DNA of 64,000 nucleotides from Epiperipatus broadwayi. Its lineage: Eukaryota; Onychophora; Udeonychophora; Euonychophora; Peripatidae. The position numbers were made by a program, and so were the translations under genes. The stretch covers positions 64,001 to 128,000 of the forward strand of contig JAQFVV010000028.1 in the NCBI GenBank assembly GCA_028023455.1, written 5' to 3'. Shown here piece by piece: positions 48,746-61,300 of the stretch (positions are counted from its first letter, which is position 1; every line of letters starts with the position of its first letter). Below the pieces are notes generated by a model. It was not told the DNA's origin, did not search any database, and was given only the letters and a program-made list of their open reading frames with translations.

Positions 48746-49500
48746 AATTGTTGTAATATACACAGTGGTTCACAGTGAAAAGATGGCTGGTTTTTCTATC
48801 CAAGCTGCCTATAAATCAATACATGCATTTTATAATGATATAGTTTAATTATTCACTACAAAAATGTTAATGCACTAGCCTATCCAGGTTATGACTAATT
48901 TCATGAAATGTGACAAGATCTTTTGTATCTTAACTCATGAAAAAATAATATGCTAACAATATATTTTTGTTTTAAATTGGGTAAAGCTGCTACTGAAATA
49001 TTTGAAATGATTCAAGCTGTGTATAAACATGAAATCACAAGTCACACGAATTTTTTCACAAAGGCTAAACTCTCCATACAGTAGTGTCACTCAGTGCAAG
49101 CCAGAGTAATCAATGGATACAGGAAGATCCTAAGATCTAGGTGCAGTGCTCTCAGATTCAAAGCTTCTCACTGGTGAAAGCCATAAGCTAGAAACTAATC
49201 TGGGGATATTGATGAGTAGGCACTAAATAGGAATTTTATGCACAAACCTTCTTGCATCCATTGATTATTTTGACTTGCACTGAGTGACACTACTGTATGG
49301 AGAGTTTATTCTCTGTGTAAACAGCTTGTGTAAGCATAAAGAATGGTGATCATGTGGTGTTTAGTGATTCAAGAACCTTTTCATGCAGTCTGCAAGATTT
49401 TCTCATGGCAGGGAGAACATTCAACATGATTTATTACAATACAAAACACTTGGTCACATCATGTCATAACTCATGATCCAAACAAGATGAATACCTTAAT
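48746..49500 (+). repeat. Family F repeat split by a family A insertion
   Basis: 48746-49062 matches 63.19-63.47 kb ('aatcaatacatgca', 'attattcactaca', 'tgaaatatttgaaatgattc') and the reversed 2.3 kb copy. 49063-49377 is a family A hairpin, left arm 'aggctaaactctccatacag', right arm 'ctactgtatggagagttt', plus the 'gtaagcataaagaatggtga' tail. 49378-49500 resumes with 'gcaagattttctcatggc' and 'catcatgtcataactcatga', which follow on in the uninterrupted copy at 2.3 kb. Confidence 0.65.
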
Positions 49501-49504
49501 TTTT

Positions 49505-50770
49505 TTTGATGAAGAGCTAAACCATCTCGCTACATAATAAATACAGGGTTGGTACTGCAGGAACCTTGGAGGAAAAAGCAATCACTGTTTCCCTAGGCTA
49601 ATCTGTGTACTTACTTAATGTATATTTCTTTCCGTCTATATATAGCGGTACAAACATCAATGTTACTTGATAAACTATATAATTATTTATTTACTTGGGT
49701 TAGACACGTGCACAAAATAAAAGAATTTTAAGTTCTATTAACAAACCAACAACAACAACAACATTGCTAATAAAAGCTTCACAGAATAGAGTGAGATTGT
49801 TTTTTATATTTCAAGTTATTTTCTCATTGTTTATTATTTTTCTTTGGACTAAAACTTCTCCCCTGAGATGTTAAATCTTCCAATCATTACAGTTCTCAAT
49901 GTGTTGACAGTTTAAAGTCAGTTCCCTGTTGAGAAAATAAAGTCTCTTCTAAGTAGATGAGAATGATTTTTTTTCCTAGGACTGATTCACTTCTGAGGGC
50001 TTTCAACAATATTTAGAAGAATTTTAACATCTAGTTTCAAATTTAACAATTTTTTAAAAATCTTGGAAGAAATATATAAACAGTAGAAGAGATGGTATTC
50101 AGGGATTAATTAGTTTACGGCTGAGTCTTTAAAGAGGAAGTTTTTTTTTTTTAAAAAAATTTGATATATGATTAGAAATCCTGAAGATGGGGGAAAAATT
50201 GATCTGTTTGAAAAAAAAAAAACTTCCATTAACAAATTAAAATAAAAATGAATAAAAGAATTTTTATACATCTTTCAAAATATAGGATTTGCAAACGCTT
50301 TGATGTAATTTCAAATATATTTTCAAAGTTGTAAACTTGATAAAAAATCATTTTATTTAAAAAAAAAAAAAGTTTGGGGGAAGCTATTTGAAACAATGTA
50401 ATATTCACGACAATCAATTCTTAGAGATATATATAGTATATAAAACAATGCTGATCTTATTCAATACAGCAACTAATATCTCCGTTAAGATTGATTTGCC
50501 AGTTAGAAAGGCTGTAAGTCACGTGTTACTTTTTACATTAGTATCCGACTTTGACAAGTCTAAAAAATATAAAGAAAAAACAATAACTTTTTTTAAAATT
50601 TAAAAACAAAACTTTAATATAACTTTCCAATTTTGATGAATTTACAGATTGATTACAGCCCTGTGTGAGAATTAACATTACTTCCGGTGTTTTAACTTCA
50701 TGTAGCGCCCCAAGTAACGGATCGTTCAATTAATTTACTGTTTATTACAATGTTGGCTTTATACAAGTAA
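49505..50770. other. Intronic AT-rich DNA, no gene seen
   Basis: Short poly-A and poly-T runs only. No exon or named repeat is recognised. Confidence 0.45.
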
Positions 50771-50777
50771 TTATCTC

Positions 50778-51286
50778 TACTTAACTACAAAACTACGAGT
50801 CTAAAATTGAAACCATAATAACATTTTTAATCCAAGCTCATTAACTTATATAGTCATATAAGTCTGAACTCAATTCAGTACCCATACATTTTGGTGTCTT
50901 AGGCTCTTTAACAATCATGGCCACCACTATCCTCTGAGACAGGATTGGTGTTAAACCACTAAACATCACATAATCACCATTTCTTATGCTTGCTCATAAC
51001 TGTTATTAAAACAGGCACTGAGTGGCACTACTGTATTGAGAGTTTTGCCTGTTTTAATAACAGTTATGAGAAAGCATACGAATTGGTGATCATGTGATGT
51101 TTAGTGTTTTAATACCAATCCTGCCTAATAGGATAGTGGTAGCTATGATTGTTAAAGAGCCTAAGATACCAAAATGTATGGGTACTGAACTGAGTTCAGA
51201 CCTATATGACTATATAAGCTAATGAGCTTGGGTTAAAATATTATTATGGTTTCAAATTTTAGACTCATAGTTTTGTAGTTAATTAG
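50778..51286. repeat. Long palindrome of family A bodies, 28-bp loop
   Basis: The left arm 50778-51017 starts 'ctacttaactacaaaactac' and ends 'attaaaacaggca'. The right arm 51046-51286 is its reverse, starting 'tgcctgttttaat' and ending 'gttttgtagttaattag'. The loop (51018-51045) is 'ctgagtggcactactgtatt' plus 8 bases, itself a piece of the family A hairpin. Arms look about 90% identical. It lacks open frames. As RNA it would fold into roughly 240 bp of duplex. Confidence 0.92.
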
Positions 51287-51512
51287 AAATAAAAGGTAGC
51301 TGTTGGAGAGTTGCATTAGATCCTAAGATCTAGGTGCAGTGCTCTCAGATCCAAGGCTCATCACTGATGAAAACCAAAAGCTAGAAGCTAGTCTGGGGAT
51401 ATTGGATGAGTAGGCACTAGATAGGGATTTTATGCACAAGCCTTCTGGCATCCATTGATTACTTTGGCTTGTACTGAGTGGCACTACTGTATGGAGAGTT
51501 TTACCTGTTTAT
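51287..51512 (+). repeat. Family A dispersed repeat, hairpin module
   Basis: It continues directly from the palindrome's right arm: 'gctgttggagagttgcatta', 'tgcagtgctctcagatccaa', 'ctagtctggggatattggat', 'ggcatccattgattactttg' and 'ctactgtatggagagtttta'. It shows the unit order body then hairpin module. Confidence 0.8.
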
Positions 51513-52400
51513 TATTACTTACTAATGTCTAAAAGAGATGAGCAAAAATTAAGATCATTTGAAAGGTATAATTGGTTTTATGAAATCCATGTTATATAAA
51601 TACAATTTATTTGGTAATATTTTTGAAATCCATGTTGATGGGATTGTAAAGAAAGTGCATTTTTTTATTATTTTAACATAATTTTGATATATATATATTT
51701 AAAATTAAAATAGAAAGTAAAAAAAAAAAACATTTTCATAAAAAATGAAAAGTTTTGAATATTTGCTGTTTTTTTATATTTGTAACATAATAAAACCTAT
51801 ATTAAAAATTCAAAAAAAAAAAAATGATGAAAATATCAAATTATGATATAATTTTCAAGCAAAATTTTTAAAAACTTTCCATCATTCTGGTTTTATAATA
51901 AATACATATACTAAACAAAATAATTGTTTAAATTCAACTAAGCCAATCGTTTTATCAAACTCATTTATTTTATGCAATTTTCAGTTATTGCTTAATAATG
52001 CTGTGCAGAAATACATTTTTTATATATAATACAGAGTTCTCTTTTGATAAAATCTAAAACTAACATTTATATAATAAATTACAATATTAACAATTAGTAA
52101 AATGTACATTCATAAATATAATAGATATGCACAAATAAATTCACATTCCCATTTTTTGACAATTATTTTTAAACATATATCTAATACTAAAATATTGGTC
52201 AAAAAAGGGAGGGAGGAAGAATATATATAAGTGATTTATTTACGTCTATTACATTTATACTAGATTAATATCAATAATTAATTTATATGAATATTTTATT
52301 GTTAATATTATTTTAATTAATTTATTTTTACATAATAATCATATAAATTGTTATATGAATGATAATTTCAGATTTTACCAAAAGAGGGTTTTGTATTATC
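51513..52400. other. Very AT-rich intronic DNA, no gene seen
   Basis: Dominated by A and T runs, with a (TA)n near 51689-51699. Nothing is recognised. Confidence 0.45.
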
Positions 52401-52500
52401 TATATATATATATAAAATCCATGTGAATGTATGTTTGTCTGTAATGCTGTCACATGTTTCCATGTGAATGTTTGTCCATAAGGGTGTCATATGTCAAATT
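52399..52500 (+). repeat. 41-bp duplication; Helitron-like 5' end possible
   Basis: 'tctatatatatatataaaat' leads into 'ccatgtgaatgtatgtttgt', and 'ccatgtgaatg' recurs 41 bp later (52419 and 52460). A TC-TATATATA-AAATG..TGTTTGTCTGT start is common at Helitron 5' ends in invertebrates, but the 3' CTRR hairpin was not located. Confidence 0.35.
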
Positions 52501-52969
52501 CATAAACAAAAAAAAAAACTATTACATTTGTAACCCTGTCAAGTTCACAATTTAAAAATAAACAAAACTTTAAATTTGTTTTTATAAATATATAAATTAT
52601 GCCTAACTAAATTGTAATTTATATTATGAGCATTTTATGCAAGGGAAGTAATTCCGTTAATAAGTGTATTTTTTTTAATGAAGCAGTTGTCTGTAGCACT
52701 GCCAAATTTGCATATCAAATATAATAGATATATTTAAATATTTAAATTTTAATTTAGGTTTAATAGCTTGAAGTGTACCAAACAGGCTGGATTGTACCAA
52801 ACATATTTTTTCCAATTTTTCAATTCTGAATTTCTCACATTTATTTATATAATATTAAAATCTTTTGTTTAATTTATATTAGATCTTGAAAAAAATTTGT
52901 TAAAGCAATCAATTAAAAAACAATGGTCTTAACATAGGATGTGTACACTCAGGTGTGCATATATATATG

Positions 52970-53150
52970 ATCACTAGATGGAGCTTTACCAATAGCTCCT
53001 AACAAGCTTTGTTTACATAAATGCTGAAAGAGATAGAATTCAAAATCTCTATCATTGTCACCCACCTCCAGACCAGCTGGTTTTGAGGTTATTGGCTCAC
53101 ATCAGTGAAGGGTTGTTAGGAGCTATTGGTAAAGCTTCATCTAGTGATCG
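52970..53150. repeat. Hairpin with ~38-bp arms
   Basis: 'gatcactagatggagctttac' region (52970-53010) and the inverse, 'gttaggagctattggtaaag' to 'catctagtgatc' (about 53107-53150), enclose about 95 bp with 'ccacctccagaccagctgg'. Possibly related to the phrase near 739-752. MITE-like. Confidence 0.8.
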
Positions 53151-53154
53151 TAAA

Positions 53155-55258
53155 ATGCAAGCTTAAAGCAAGTTACAAAATTTATAACTTGTTTTGATTA
53201 TCATATATATATATATTGTATTTCTGATAAGCATTATCAAGATATAATAAAAAACTATTCTAGTTCAAATGATTTGAGAAAATTATTGGATTAGCCGAGT
53301 TTAAGCATTTTAATTTGTTTAATATATACAAAAATTCAAATAAAATAATTCCATAATTATAATCTATGATAAATTATTAATAAATACTAATTATAATAGG
53401 AATTAAAAAATGTTTATGTAAAGATTTTTTGTTAAATTGCATTAAAAAAACAATAATGTAAATTAAAAGTATTTGATAGCAAAAAAAATTCTGCCAAAAA
53501 TAAAAATTTTGATGTTATGAATGTGAATATACTAAAACTTCAAAATTTCTTTTTAATGAATATATGCATTACAAATCAAATAAAAATATTAACTTGATAA
53601 CTCTCATATTCAGTGAGAAACATTTGGGTGTTTTTCTCAGAAAACTACTGATTTAGATGGCTGTTTTACTATTTGCATAACTCATTTTATTATACTGAGC
53701 TTCAAACATACACCAATGAAGTTATATTTTAATTATGTTTTATTCTGGATTAGCATTTTCAGAGCATATTTGCTTCCATATTCATAGCCGGTGTCATTCT
53801 CAATTCTGTGTTATCATTAGTGTATGCAAATATATGCAAATTAATCAACCAGTCCATATCTTGGAAATTGAGAAGGAATCTTGTCTACTGATGGCTGTTG
53901 GGTCATTTGCTATGAAGTATGCCTTTTATTTTGCATTTAGCATCATTTCTTTCCAAGTACATGAATTCAGCATTGGTGGATTTTTTTAATCAAGGAGATG
54001 CTTCCATACTGCTTTTATTGTTTGTTTAATTGAAAAAAATCTGAAATAGTCAGTTTCTTATGTACTGTATTGTTTATGACACAAAAAATACCCAGAGAAC
54101 AAGTGCTTCTTGCTTGTCTAGTTTTCATAATATATAGAATATGATTTCTTGCTTGTTTATAAAATATTTTTGCTTATTTTTACACACTAATTGGTTGATT
54201 ATTCTTAAACCATGTTTATTTCACTATATAGTACAATAAGAAATTATATGTCAGAAATTACATCATTTAACATGTTACATTAAATAAAGTCTTAATATAT
54301 TTTGTTCTCCTTATTATTTTTCTTGCTTGCCTCATGAGTTCTTTTTTTATTATCAGCAAATAGTTCTATTAATTATTATTTAAAACAAATATTAAAACAC
54401 ATGCACACTTTCAATTTGTTTATATTTTACTTTAAAAAGTGGAAGTTAATAAACTTGACTATAATATAAAAAATAAAATCATGATAATGTCATTATCTAT
54501 CAGAATTGACAAGATGTTAAAATATTTTCAAAGATTATAATAAATATAAAGCAAATATCAGATTTTAAAACAGAATTTTTGTTATAATTACACATTCATT
54601 TGTTCATATTTAAACAAAAAACAAAATAAAAATGAATTGATTTATTTTCTGAAAGAATTTACTTTCACACAATGTATGATCATTGTTTGATATAATTACA
54701 TTCTTTGTTCATATTTACAAGTTAGTTTTTAAATATTTAAATAGTCAAATGTGACTTTTCAAAAATATTATTCATTTATAAATGTAAATTAAAAAGAAAA
54801 TAAGTCCAATTTATTGAGTTTTAGTATAAAATAAAGATTTTATACAGAAGTGAAAGGTTGAGCATTTTTAAAAACTTCCACCAGGTAGAACAACAGAAAA
54901 TATTTGAATTTGAAGGTTACCAAAAACAAATTTCTGATAGAACATTACTGGTACTTTAGTATTAGAGCTGCAACATGGAGCATGTATGAGACCTACTGAG
55001 CCTGTTCACATTTGTATCAATCCACTGATAACTTTGTAATCTTGGGATCTGATCAAAACAACATCTACACGGATCTTGTACATTACTTTTTTGACAAAAA
55101 AATGTATACATAGATCTTGTACATGATATTTTGGCAAGATTTACAAAGTTATTGGGTGTGTGTGTGATATGAATGTGAAAATGGTACAGTAGGTCTAATA
55201 CATGCTCTATGTTGCAGGACTAAAAATAACTAAAAGTAAAAACATAATAAAACAATAA
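53155..55258. other. Intronic AT-rich DNA, no gene seen
   Basis: No exon or element protein is recognised on either strand. 55020-55160 has a local imperfect repetition of 'cacggatcttgtaca' / 'atagatcttgtaca'. Confidence 0.45.
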
Positions 55259-55690
55259 TGTGATTTGCGATTTTAATGAAATGATGGCATTACACAAAAT
55301 AATTGTTAGTTTAAATATGCACTAAACAAACAATATATGATTTTGGTTTTTAAATAAGAAGACATTCTAATATATATGATGTGGACACTAATAACTTTTA
55401 AGAATGACATTTGAAATAAAAAAAAAGTGATTTGCGATCTTAATGAAATGACAGCATTATACAACAAAATTGTGTTTAAATATGCACTAAACAAACAGTA
55501 AATGATTTGGGATTTTAAATAACAAAACATTTAAATATGTACAACTTGAACGCTAACAACTTTTAAGAACGACATTTGAAATAAAAAAAAAGTGATTTCC
55601 GATCTTAATGAAATGATGCCATTACACAAAAAAATTGTTACTAAACAAACAGTAAATGATTTGGGTTTTGAAATAATATTTATAAAACAT
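55259..55690 (+). repeat. ~165-bp tandem repeat, 2.6 copies
   Basis: Units start at 55259, 55427 and 55589 with 'gtgattt(g/c)cgat', then 'taatgaaatga', 'aaacaaacagtaaatgattt' and 'aacttttaagaa.gacatttg'. It lies just outside the left end of the hAT element. No gene: the 55306-55530 frame simply reads the array. Confidence 0.88.
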
Positions 55691-55706
55691 TAAGTATACT
55701 TATATA

Positions 55707-58700
55707 CAATGATGATATCCCAAATTTCCAAGAACCGGTTCTCTAAAAATAGGTTGTATTTAAGAACCTATTCTGTTTATTTTTCTTTTTTCTAAGCATG
55801 GAAGCAAATCACTTCTTGGTTTCATACCTAAAGATTTTTGGCAACTTCTCATAAATTTTGCATGACCCCCCCTACACAAAAAAGTGCTGCAGTGCATATG
55901 CACACTATGATGTACTTTGCAATCTCACTTATGGAATTAAAAAAGAATTAAACTCTTTTTATCATTGGAAAAAAAAACATTTATTTGGCAAGATATTTCC
56001 ATATTGACATTCTAGTCACATCATATGTCTCTTCAGGTTGATGATGCTTTTTGACTATAGCATCATCAGCTGTATTGTGATTTCTTAGCCAAACTTGAAC
56101 TGAGTCACTGCAATCCCAGTGATCTAATGGAAGACCTATCCACTTTATTACTAGAAGAATTTGCCACATTTGTTACTTCAAGATGATTTCTTTTATCTGA
56201 ATAAATTGTGTTCACCACAGAAAACCTTCATTCAGCCTTGGTTTTAATTATATTTTTTAGCTCTTTGGATAGTTTCATTTACAACATGTTTCTGGTGATT
56301 TCTTAAAACATTTTCAACATAATCATGGAAATCATTAATTGAAATCTCATGATTAAATGCTTTGTAAAAATCTGATAATTTCTCTTCAAATTCTTTGCAG
56401 AGAACTACAGCTGCTTCCAGATTCCAAGCATCTCGGTTCACACAATTTTAACTAACTGATGGATTTTATGATTTCTATCTTGAATATTATTACTTATGCT
56501 ATTACAATCCATTAATCTTAATTCCATATTTGTTATCACTACATTCAGTAATTTTTGATGAGGAAGACTCACTCATTTGTTGTCTTCAACAAAATTAATA
56601 TGCAGGAATTCCTTAGAAGAGATAGTTTCATTTATTATTTTTTCATAACTACCACTCTTTTCTCTGAGATATTCAAATGCTTTAATTATTTTCTTAATCA
56701 ATTGTTCAGCATGCAATATATTTACACTTCTTCCTTTAATAGCATCTGCCAACAAAGCAAGTTCTTCTAGAATATCGATTCTTAAAGCTAGATCTCATAA
56801 AATATTTGTTGGCAAGATGTTTAGCCATTCCAGAAAATTTCTTATTAGTAGAAAAACAATCATATAGTGCTGGATAGGCTCACCATGTTGCAACTGCTGT
56901 TCTATGATGGCATGCTGCCCATCTTGGGTCAAAAATTCTACAATTTTTAGAATTTCCAATCCCCAAATTGGTTGAAATTTTATTCAATGCCATTTGGTTT
57001 TTATTAGACTGATGAAAGATTTTACATATTTCATTAAAAAATGCTGTAAAGTGATTCATTTGCTTTATTTCTTATAAAATCCTCCAGCACAAGCTGAAGG
57101 TGATGACTCAAACAATGCCAAATAATAATCTCAGGATAGTGGTTTTTTAGTTTAACATTCACTTCTGACCACCTTCCCAGGATCACAATTACTCCAGCTG
57201 AACAAAATCCAATCAAATTATTCTTCAAATATGGATTATCAATTCCTACTGGTTGCAGACTTTGTAGTAGAGTAGTGTAAATGGTTTCAGCATCTTTGTT
57301 TTGTAATTCCACTAAATCTACAAAAATTGTTGGTGAGAAATCTGCATCTTTAACCTTAATAAAAATGATAAGAATTGGTTTGCATGATATTGTTGATGCC
57401 TCATTAATTATAAACATGTCTTCAAATTCTGATCTATTATTTTTCTAAACACTTTCTTTTTAATGTATTTTTCAATGTGTTCGACAATTTTGACAGTCAG
57501 GAATTGAGAATGAAGTCCCACTCCCATATCTAATCCACTCTTTTTTAATAATTCTATCAAATGATCAATATCCGAAAACGGTCAGTTTCGTTTTGCTAAA
57601 GTGCAAACCGTACTGAACATTTTACAGATGGAGCTCATAAACTTTTCATGAACTTTGTCTATGAATTTGAAAATTGCATTTTTTGCACTTTCTTTCAATT
57701 GCAATCACACATATCTGGTGTGCTTTTGATGAAAAGTATTCCTTTATTTTTTTTTAAGAGAGGCTTGTTGAACCATTTTATTTTTTCCACTTGGAACAAT
57801 ATTCTTTTGACACATGAGCTGCTTTCACTTTTATTGACTCGATTTTGATATACTAATCACACTCAAGTTTTTTTCCAATAATAAGTAAACCACAATATTT
57901 TTCTTTGAATTCATTGGCTTATTTCATATTCCAGCAGCCAGGAAGGTCACTATCTACATTTATTTTATATGCATCTTTTGTACTTTTGGAACTGGACAGC
58001 TTATTTGTGTTGTCAACATTATTTTTCTGTTGTATCAGAAGAAACAGAAAACAAAACTTGATTCAAAATATCATCCTTTACTATCGTTTTCGATTCTGTA
58101 TCAGTTTTTAGATCTTTTATGAAGGAATCTGATATTGTTTGGCATTTTGTTTCATTTCTTGTGAAGGGTTTATTTTTATTATATTCTCGTATTACATTCA
58201 CTTTAGAAAAAAAACCCATCTAATTAATTGATTTTTAATACAAATGAGTTGTAACAAATCCTAAAACTGAAATAAAATATTCAAATAAAAAAAAAAATTG
58301 AAAACGAGTCGTGCCACTTGATGAGCCAAAGGTAGTGTTATATTTATCATCTTGCCAAGTTATTCTAGAAAAAATATGTTGAACTTATTGTTTAAAAAAG
58401 ACGCACTGTTACATCAGATATAGCAAACTAAATGAAAATAATGGACTATAAACTTACTACAGCTGATCATCCATTAAATTTACTAATCAAATAAAAACAA
58501 ATCTTGCATGATAAATATGTAAGTGAAGAAATAAAGTATTTAAATAAAAAATAAAAGTTAAATAAATATTTAAAACAACGTCGGCATAACAAAATCATTT
58601 GAACAACGGTTTTATGTTATTGTTTGTTTTCGCAATGATAGGTCCTTTTGAATGAAATTATTTTATCTTTAAAGTAAAATATAATTTCAGCAAAAAGTAA

Positions 58701-59297
58701 AATAATTTCAGCAAGAGTAAATTTCTTTAAAAAAAATTATGGTAATACATAATACATTTGTGCCGAATTTATTTATAATTTTTAATTTTAATAACGCCTC
58801 TGTTAAATGTAAGTAAACTAATAGTTAATTAATTTCTTACTTACTTTGTGTAAAAATTAAATATGGGTTCCTTTATCACTAATAAAATAACACTTTTTAT
58901 TTGTACACTTTTAAAGAAACTAATTTGAAATGCGATAAATAATGGATTTAATTACTTAAAATAAAACTGTTGTGAATTATTTCTTGCAGAATAATTCTTA
59001 ATCACTCAAATTTCATCGCGCATATCACACGTTCCAAGTGCAATATCATATAGTCGAATTATTCTGGGGAAAGCATTTTGACCCCCATCTGTTCAAAAAA
59101 AATCATTGTTACATTAGATATAACAAAAAAAAAAAAATACAAATAATGTTCTAGATTATTGTTGGAAATAATTAAGTAATTTGTTAATTCAACTCTTTTT
59201 TAGGATAATAATAAAATTTATTTTCGGATAATTTAACTACCGGTTCGCTCATTTTGTTTAATTTTAAGAACCGGTTCGCGCGAACCGGTGCGAACTG
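55707..59297 (-). mobile_element. Decayed hAT transposon, ~3.6 kb
   Basis: The ends are inferred from 'cttatata' (55699-55706) and 'cttatatg' (59298-59305), a 7-of-8 match of hAT-like length, next to terminal CA and TG. Near the ends, 'aagaaccggttct' (55731) and 'aagaaccggttcgcgcgaac' (59266) are inverted-repeat-type motifs; the outermost bases pair poorly. The body carries one broken transposase gene on the minus strand. The right subterminal region is GC-rich and self-complementary. Confidence 0.65.
55981..58219 (-). pseudogene. hAT transposase pseudogene, KIAA1586-like
   Basis: A transposase that would cut and paste the surrounding element. Minus strand, in order: start MGFFSKVNVIREYNKNKPFT (58219); broken zinc-finger-like region; 57425-57034 with EDMFIINEASTISCKPIL, ETIYTTLLQSLQPVGIDNPY, GFCSAGVIVILGR and IIIWHCLSHHLQLVLED; LADAIKGRSVNILHAEQL at 56750; and the hAT C-terminal block SVVNTIYSDKRNHLEVTNVA, then KWIGLPLDHWDCSDSV and WLRNHNTADDA at 56240-55985. 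This order and wording match the KIAA1586-like hAT group. The usual 'DEST' Asp is Asn (INEAST) and the 'CSDG' Asp is Ala (CSAG), both catalytic positions. With several stops and frameshifts, it is inactive. Confidence 0.88.
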
Positions 59298-59305
59298 CTT
59301 ATATG

Positions 59306-60200
59306 ATAGTTACCATGTAATATATAACAGAAATTGTTGCCTTGAAACAAAACATTTCACATGTTATATTACCATAGAAAGTGGAGATCTCTACTAAAAA
59401 TTTTCCCTCCGAAAATGTAGCACATGATTGCAGAGTATGTTGGGATTTTCAACAGAAATGCTAAAAAACATACTTTTTTTTATAAACAAATTAAACAAAA
59501 AAAAAAAACTGAAAATATATAACTGTGTATGAACCAAAATCGCTGTATAACTGAAAATGTCCAAGTATTACAAACAAAAAAAAGATCGCGTTGATAAAGA
59601 AAAACATGTTTTGTCACGTATAGTCATATGGATTATTTCCTTTCAATTTGACATCATCGTGACATTACACATTTATTGTAGGTGTGAAAAGGCCTCCTAT
59701 CTCCCCTACATTGCAGCTCTAATACCAAAATACTGCATTACTTTATATAAAATAGTATTTTAATAATTTTGCACTGACAATGGGATTTCAGAAATGTTTA
59801 TCTATCCTTAGATCTATTACATAACAAAAAAATGTTAGAATCACATAACAAAAAATTGTCAGAAAGTCTATCAGCCACTTTAATGAGCCATAAATATTAT
59901 TACACATGATAACTAATAAACTTGGATAAAGAATATTAATAGTGCTTTTGAGTACCATTGTTTTCTCAAACTAAATCTATTCATGCAACAAACAAGCCTG
60001 AATATTTTACCAAGATAATTCAGAAGTTAGATTCACAATTAATCACTTAAATGAACTTGTAGCTAACACCCACCTTTTGTTACATCAATGCCGATTGATT
60101 TTTGTCAGATAAAAGATCGTTCCTTTTACGTAATCTTTGGGTTAGTATATGGTAATAAATTTAGGATCGATATTTGAAAGGTCTGAAACTTTTTAGTAGT
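59306..60200. other. Intronic AT-rich DNA, no gene seen
   Basis: 'ggagatctc' and short A/T runs only. No gene or named repeat is recognised. Confidence 0.45.
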
Positions 60201-60204
60201 AGTG

Positions 60205-60625
60205 AGTTTTGCAACAGTAGCAAATTTTCCACACAATACTGCCACCTAGTGCAAGCTATAATATTCAATAGATACTAGAAAGTTGTCCATTATAATCTCT
60301 ACATAGTCCCTACCCATGCAATTTCCCCAGACTAGTTTCAAACTTTTATCATATATGTCTTGGATCTGGAAGAAGTGGGAATCTTTGGATCCAATGTAAA
60401 CCCATCCACCATCTACCCTTTATCTGTTAGGTTAACTATAAAGCTATGAGACAACTATAAACAGGATGTTTTCAATCTGAACTAGTACACTTGGATAGTG
60501 ATACGATTCTGAATCCATTTCGGTATGTATATATTTTAATGTCTTTGGTTTTTTAATAACCATAGACACCATTATCCTTTGGCTAAGATTAGTATTAAAC
60601 CATTACAACATCACATGATGACCAG
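60205..60625 (-). repeat. Family A dispersed repeat, one unit
   Basis: A complete unit in minus orientation: 'caacagtagcaaattttcca', 'gccacctagtgcaagcta', 'tttccccagactagtttc', 'ggatctttg(g)atccaatg..', 'catctaccctttatctgtta', 'ataaccatagacaccattat' and 'acatcacatgatgaccagca'. About 420 bp and fairly diverged. Confidence 0.7.
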
Positions 60626-61056
60626 CAGCAAATTTTTATTTCTATATTAATCAAAACAGCTTATAATTTCATGTATTAATTTAGATGAAATTTTATTGAT
60701 TTTTAATGAACATATAAATAATTTTACAGCTTATCAAATGTATAACAAAAGGTAGGCATTATCTAGAAGTTCATTTACATAATTCTTTGTGAATCTAACT
60801 TGAGTTATCTTAGTAATATATTCATGAGTTCATTAAAATGATTAGAATTCTTTAAGGTAATTATAACGTAATCGGGCTTGGCCACTTGATAGTGTTGTTG
60901 AAAGTCAAAAACAATACAATACAATGTTCGGGGCCACGTTATATTTTTAAATCGAATCGCTGTTTTTTTTTTTTGGTTATTAATTTATTGATTGCTATAA
61001 CTTTTTTTTTCATGCCTTTTTATTAAAAAAGTTGTTTAATTTTAATTTTGTATTTA

Positions 61057-61244
61057 GTAAACGACAACCTTTTTTTTTAAATCGCTGTTTTTGGACAAAG
61101 CTGCTACTCTGTGGTGTCTATTTAGCGATGTCTTTCACTTAATTATTGGTAAACGACAACCTTTTTTTTATTTTTAAATCGCTGTTTTTGGACAAGCTGC
61201 TACTCTGCGATGCTTATTTAGCGATGTCTTTCGCTTAATTATTG
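61057..61244 (+). repeat. ~94-bp tandem duplication
   Basis: Copies 61057-61148 and 61149-61244, each 'gtaaacgacaaccttttttt', then 'aatcgctgtttttggacaa', 'gctgctactctg' and 'tttagcgatgtctttc'. They differ by small indels in the T run. Confidence 0.9.
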
Positions 61245-61268
61245 CTTTCTACATAACAAAACAATGGT

Positions 61269-61300
61269 GTAGGGTTAGGGTTAGTTTTAGGGTTAGTGTT
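61269..61300 (+). repeat. Short TTAGGG-like tract
   Basis: 'agggttagggttag', then 'ttttagggttag'. Three to four animal-telomere-like hexamers, too few to imply a former telomere. Confidence 0.7.

Noticed and set aside
57648-58111. Plus-strand open frames within the hAT element
   Set aside because: They lie antisense to the transposase pseudogene and have no recognisable domain.
61269-61300. Interstitial telomere
   Set aside because: Only three to four imperfect TTAGGG units inside a TIR element; chance or element-internal sequence is simpler.
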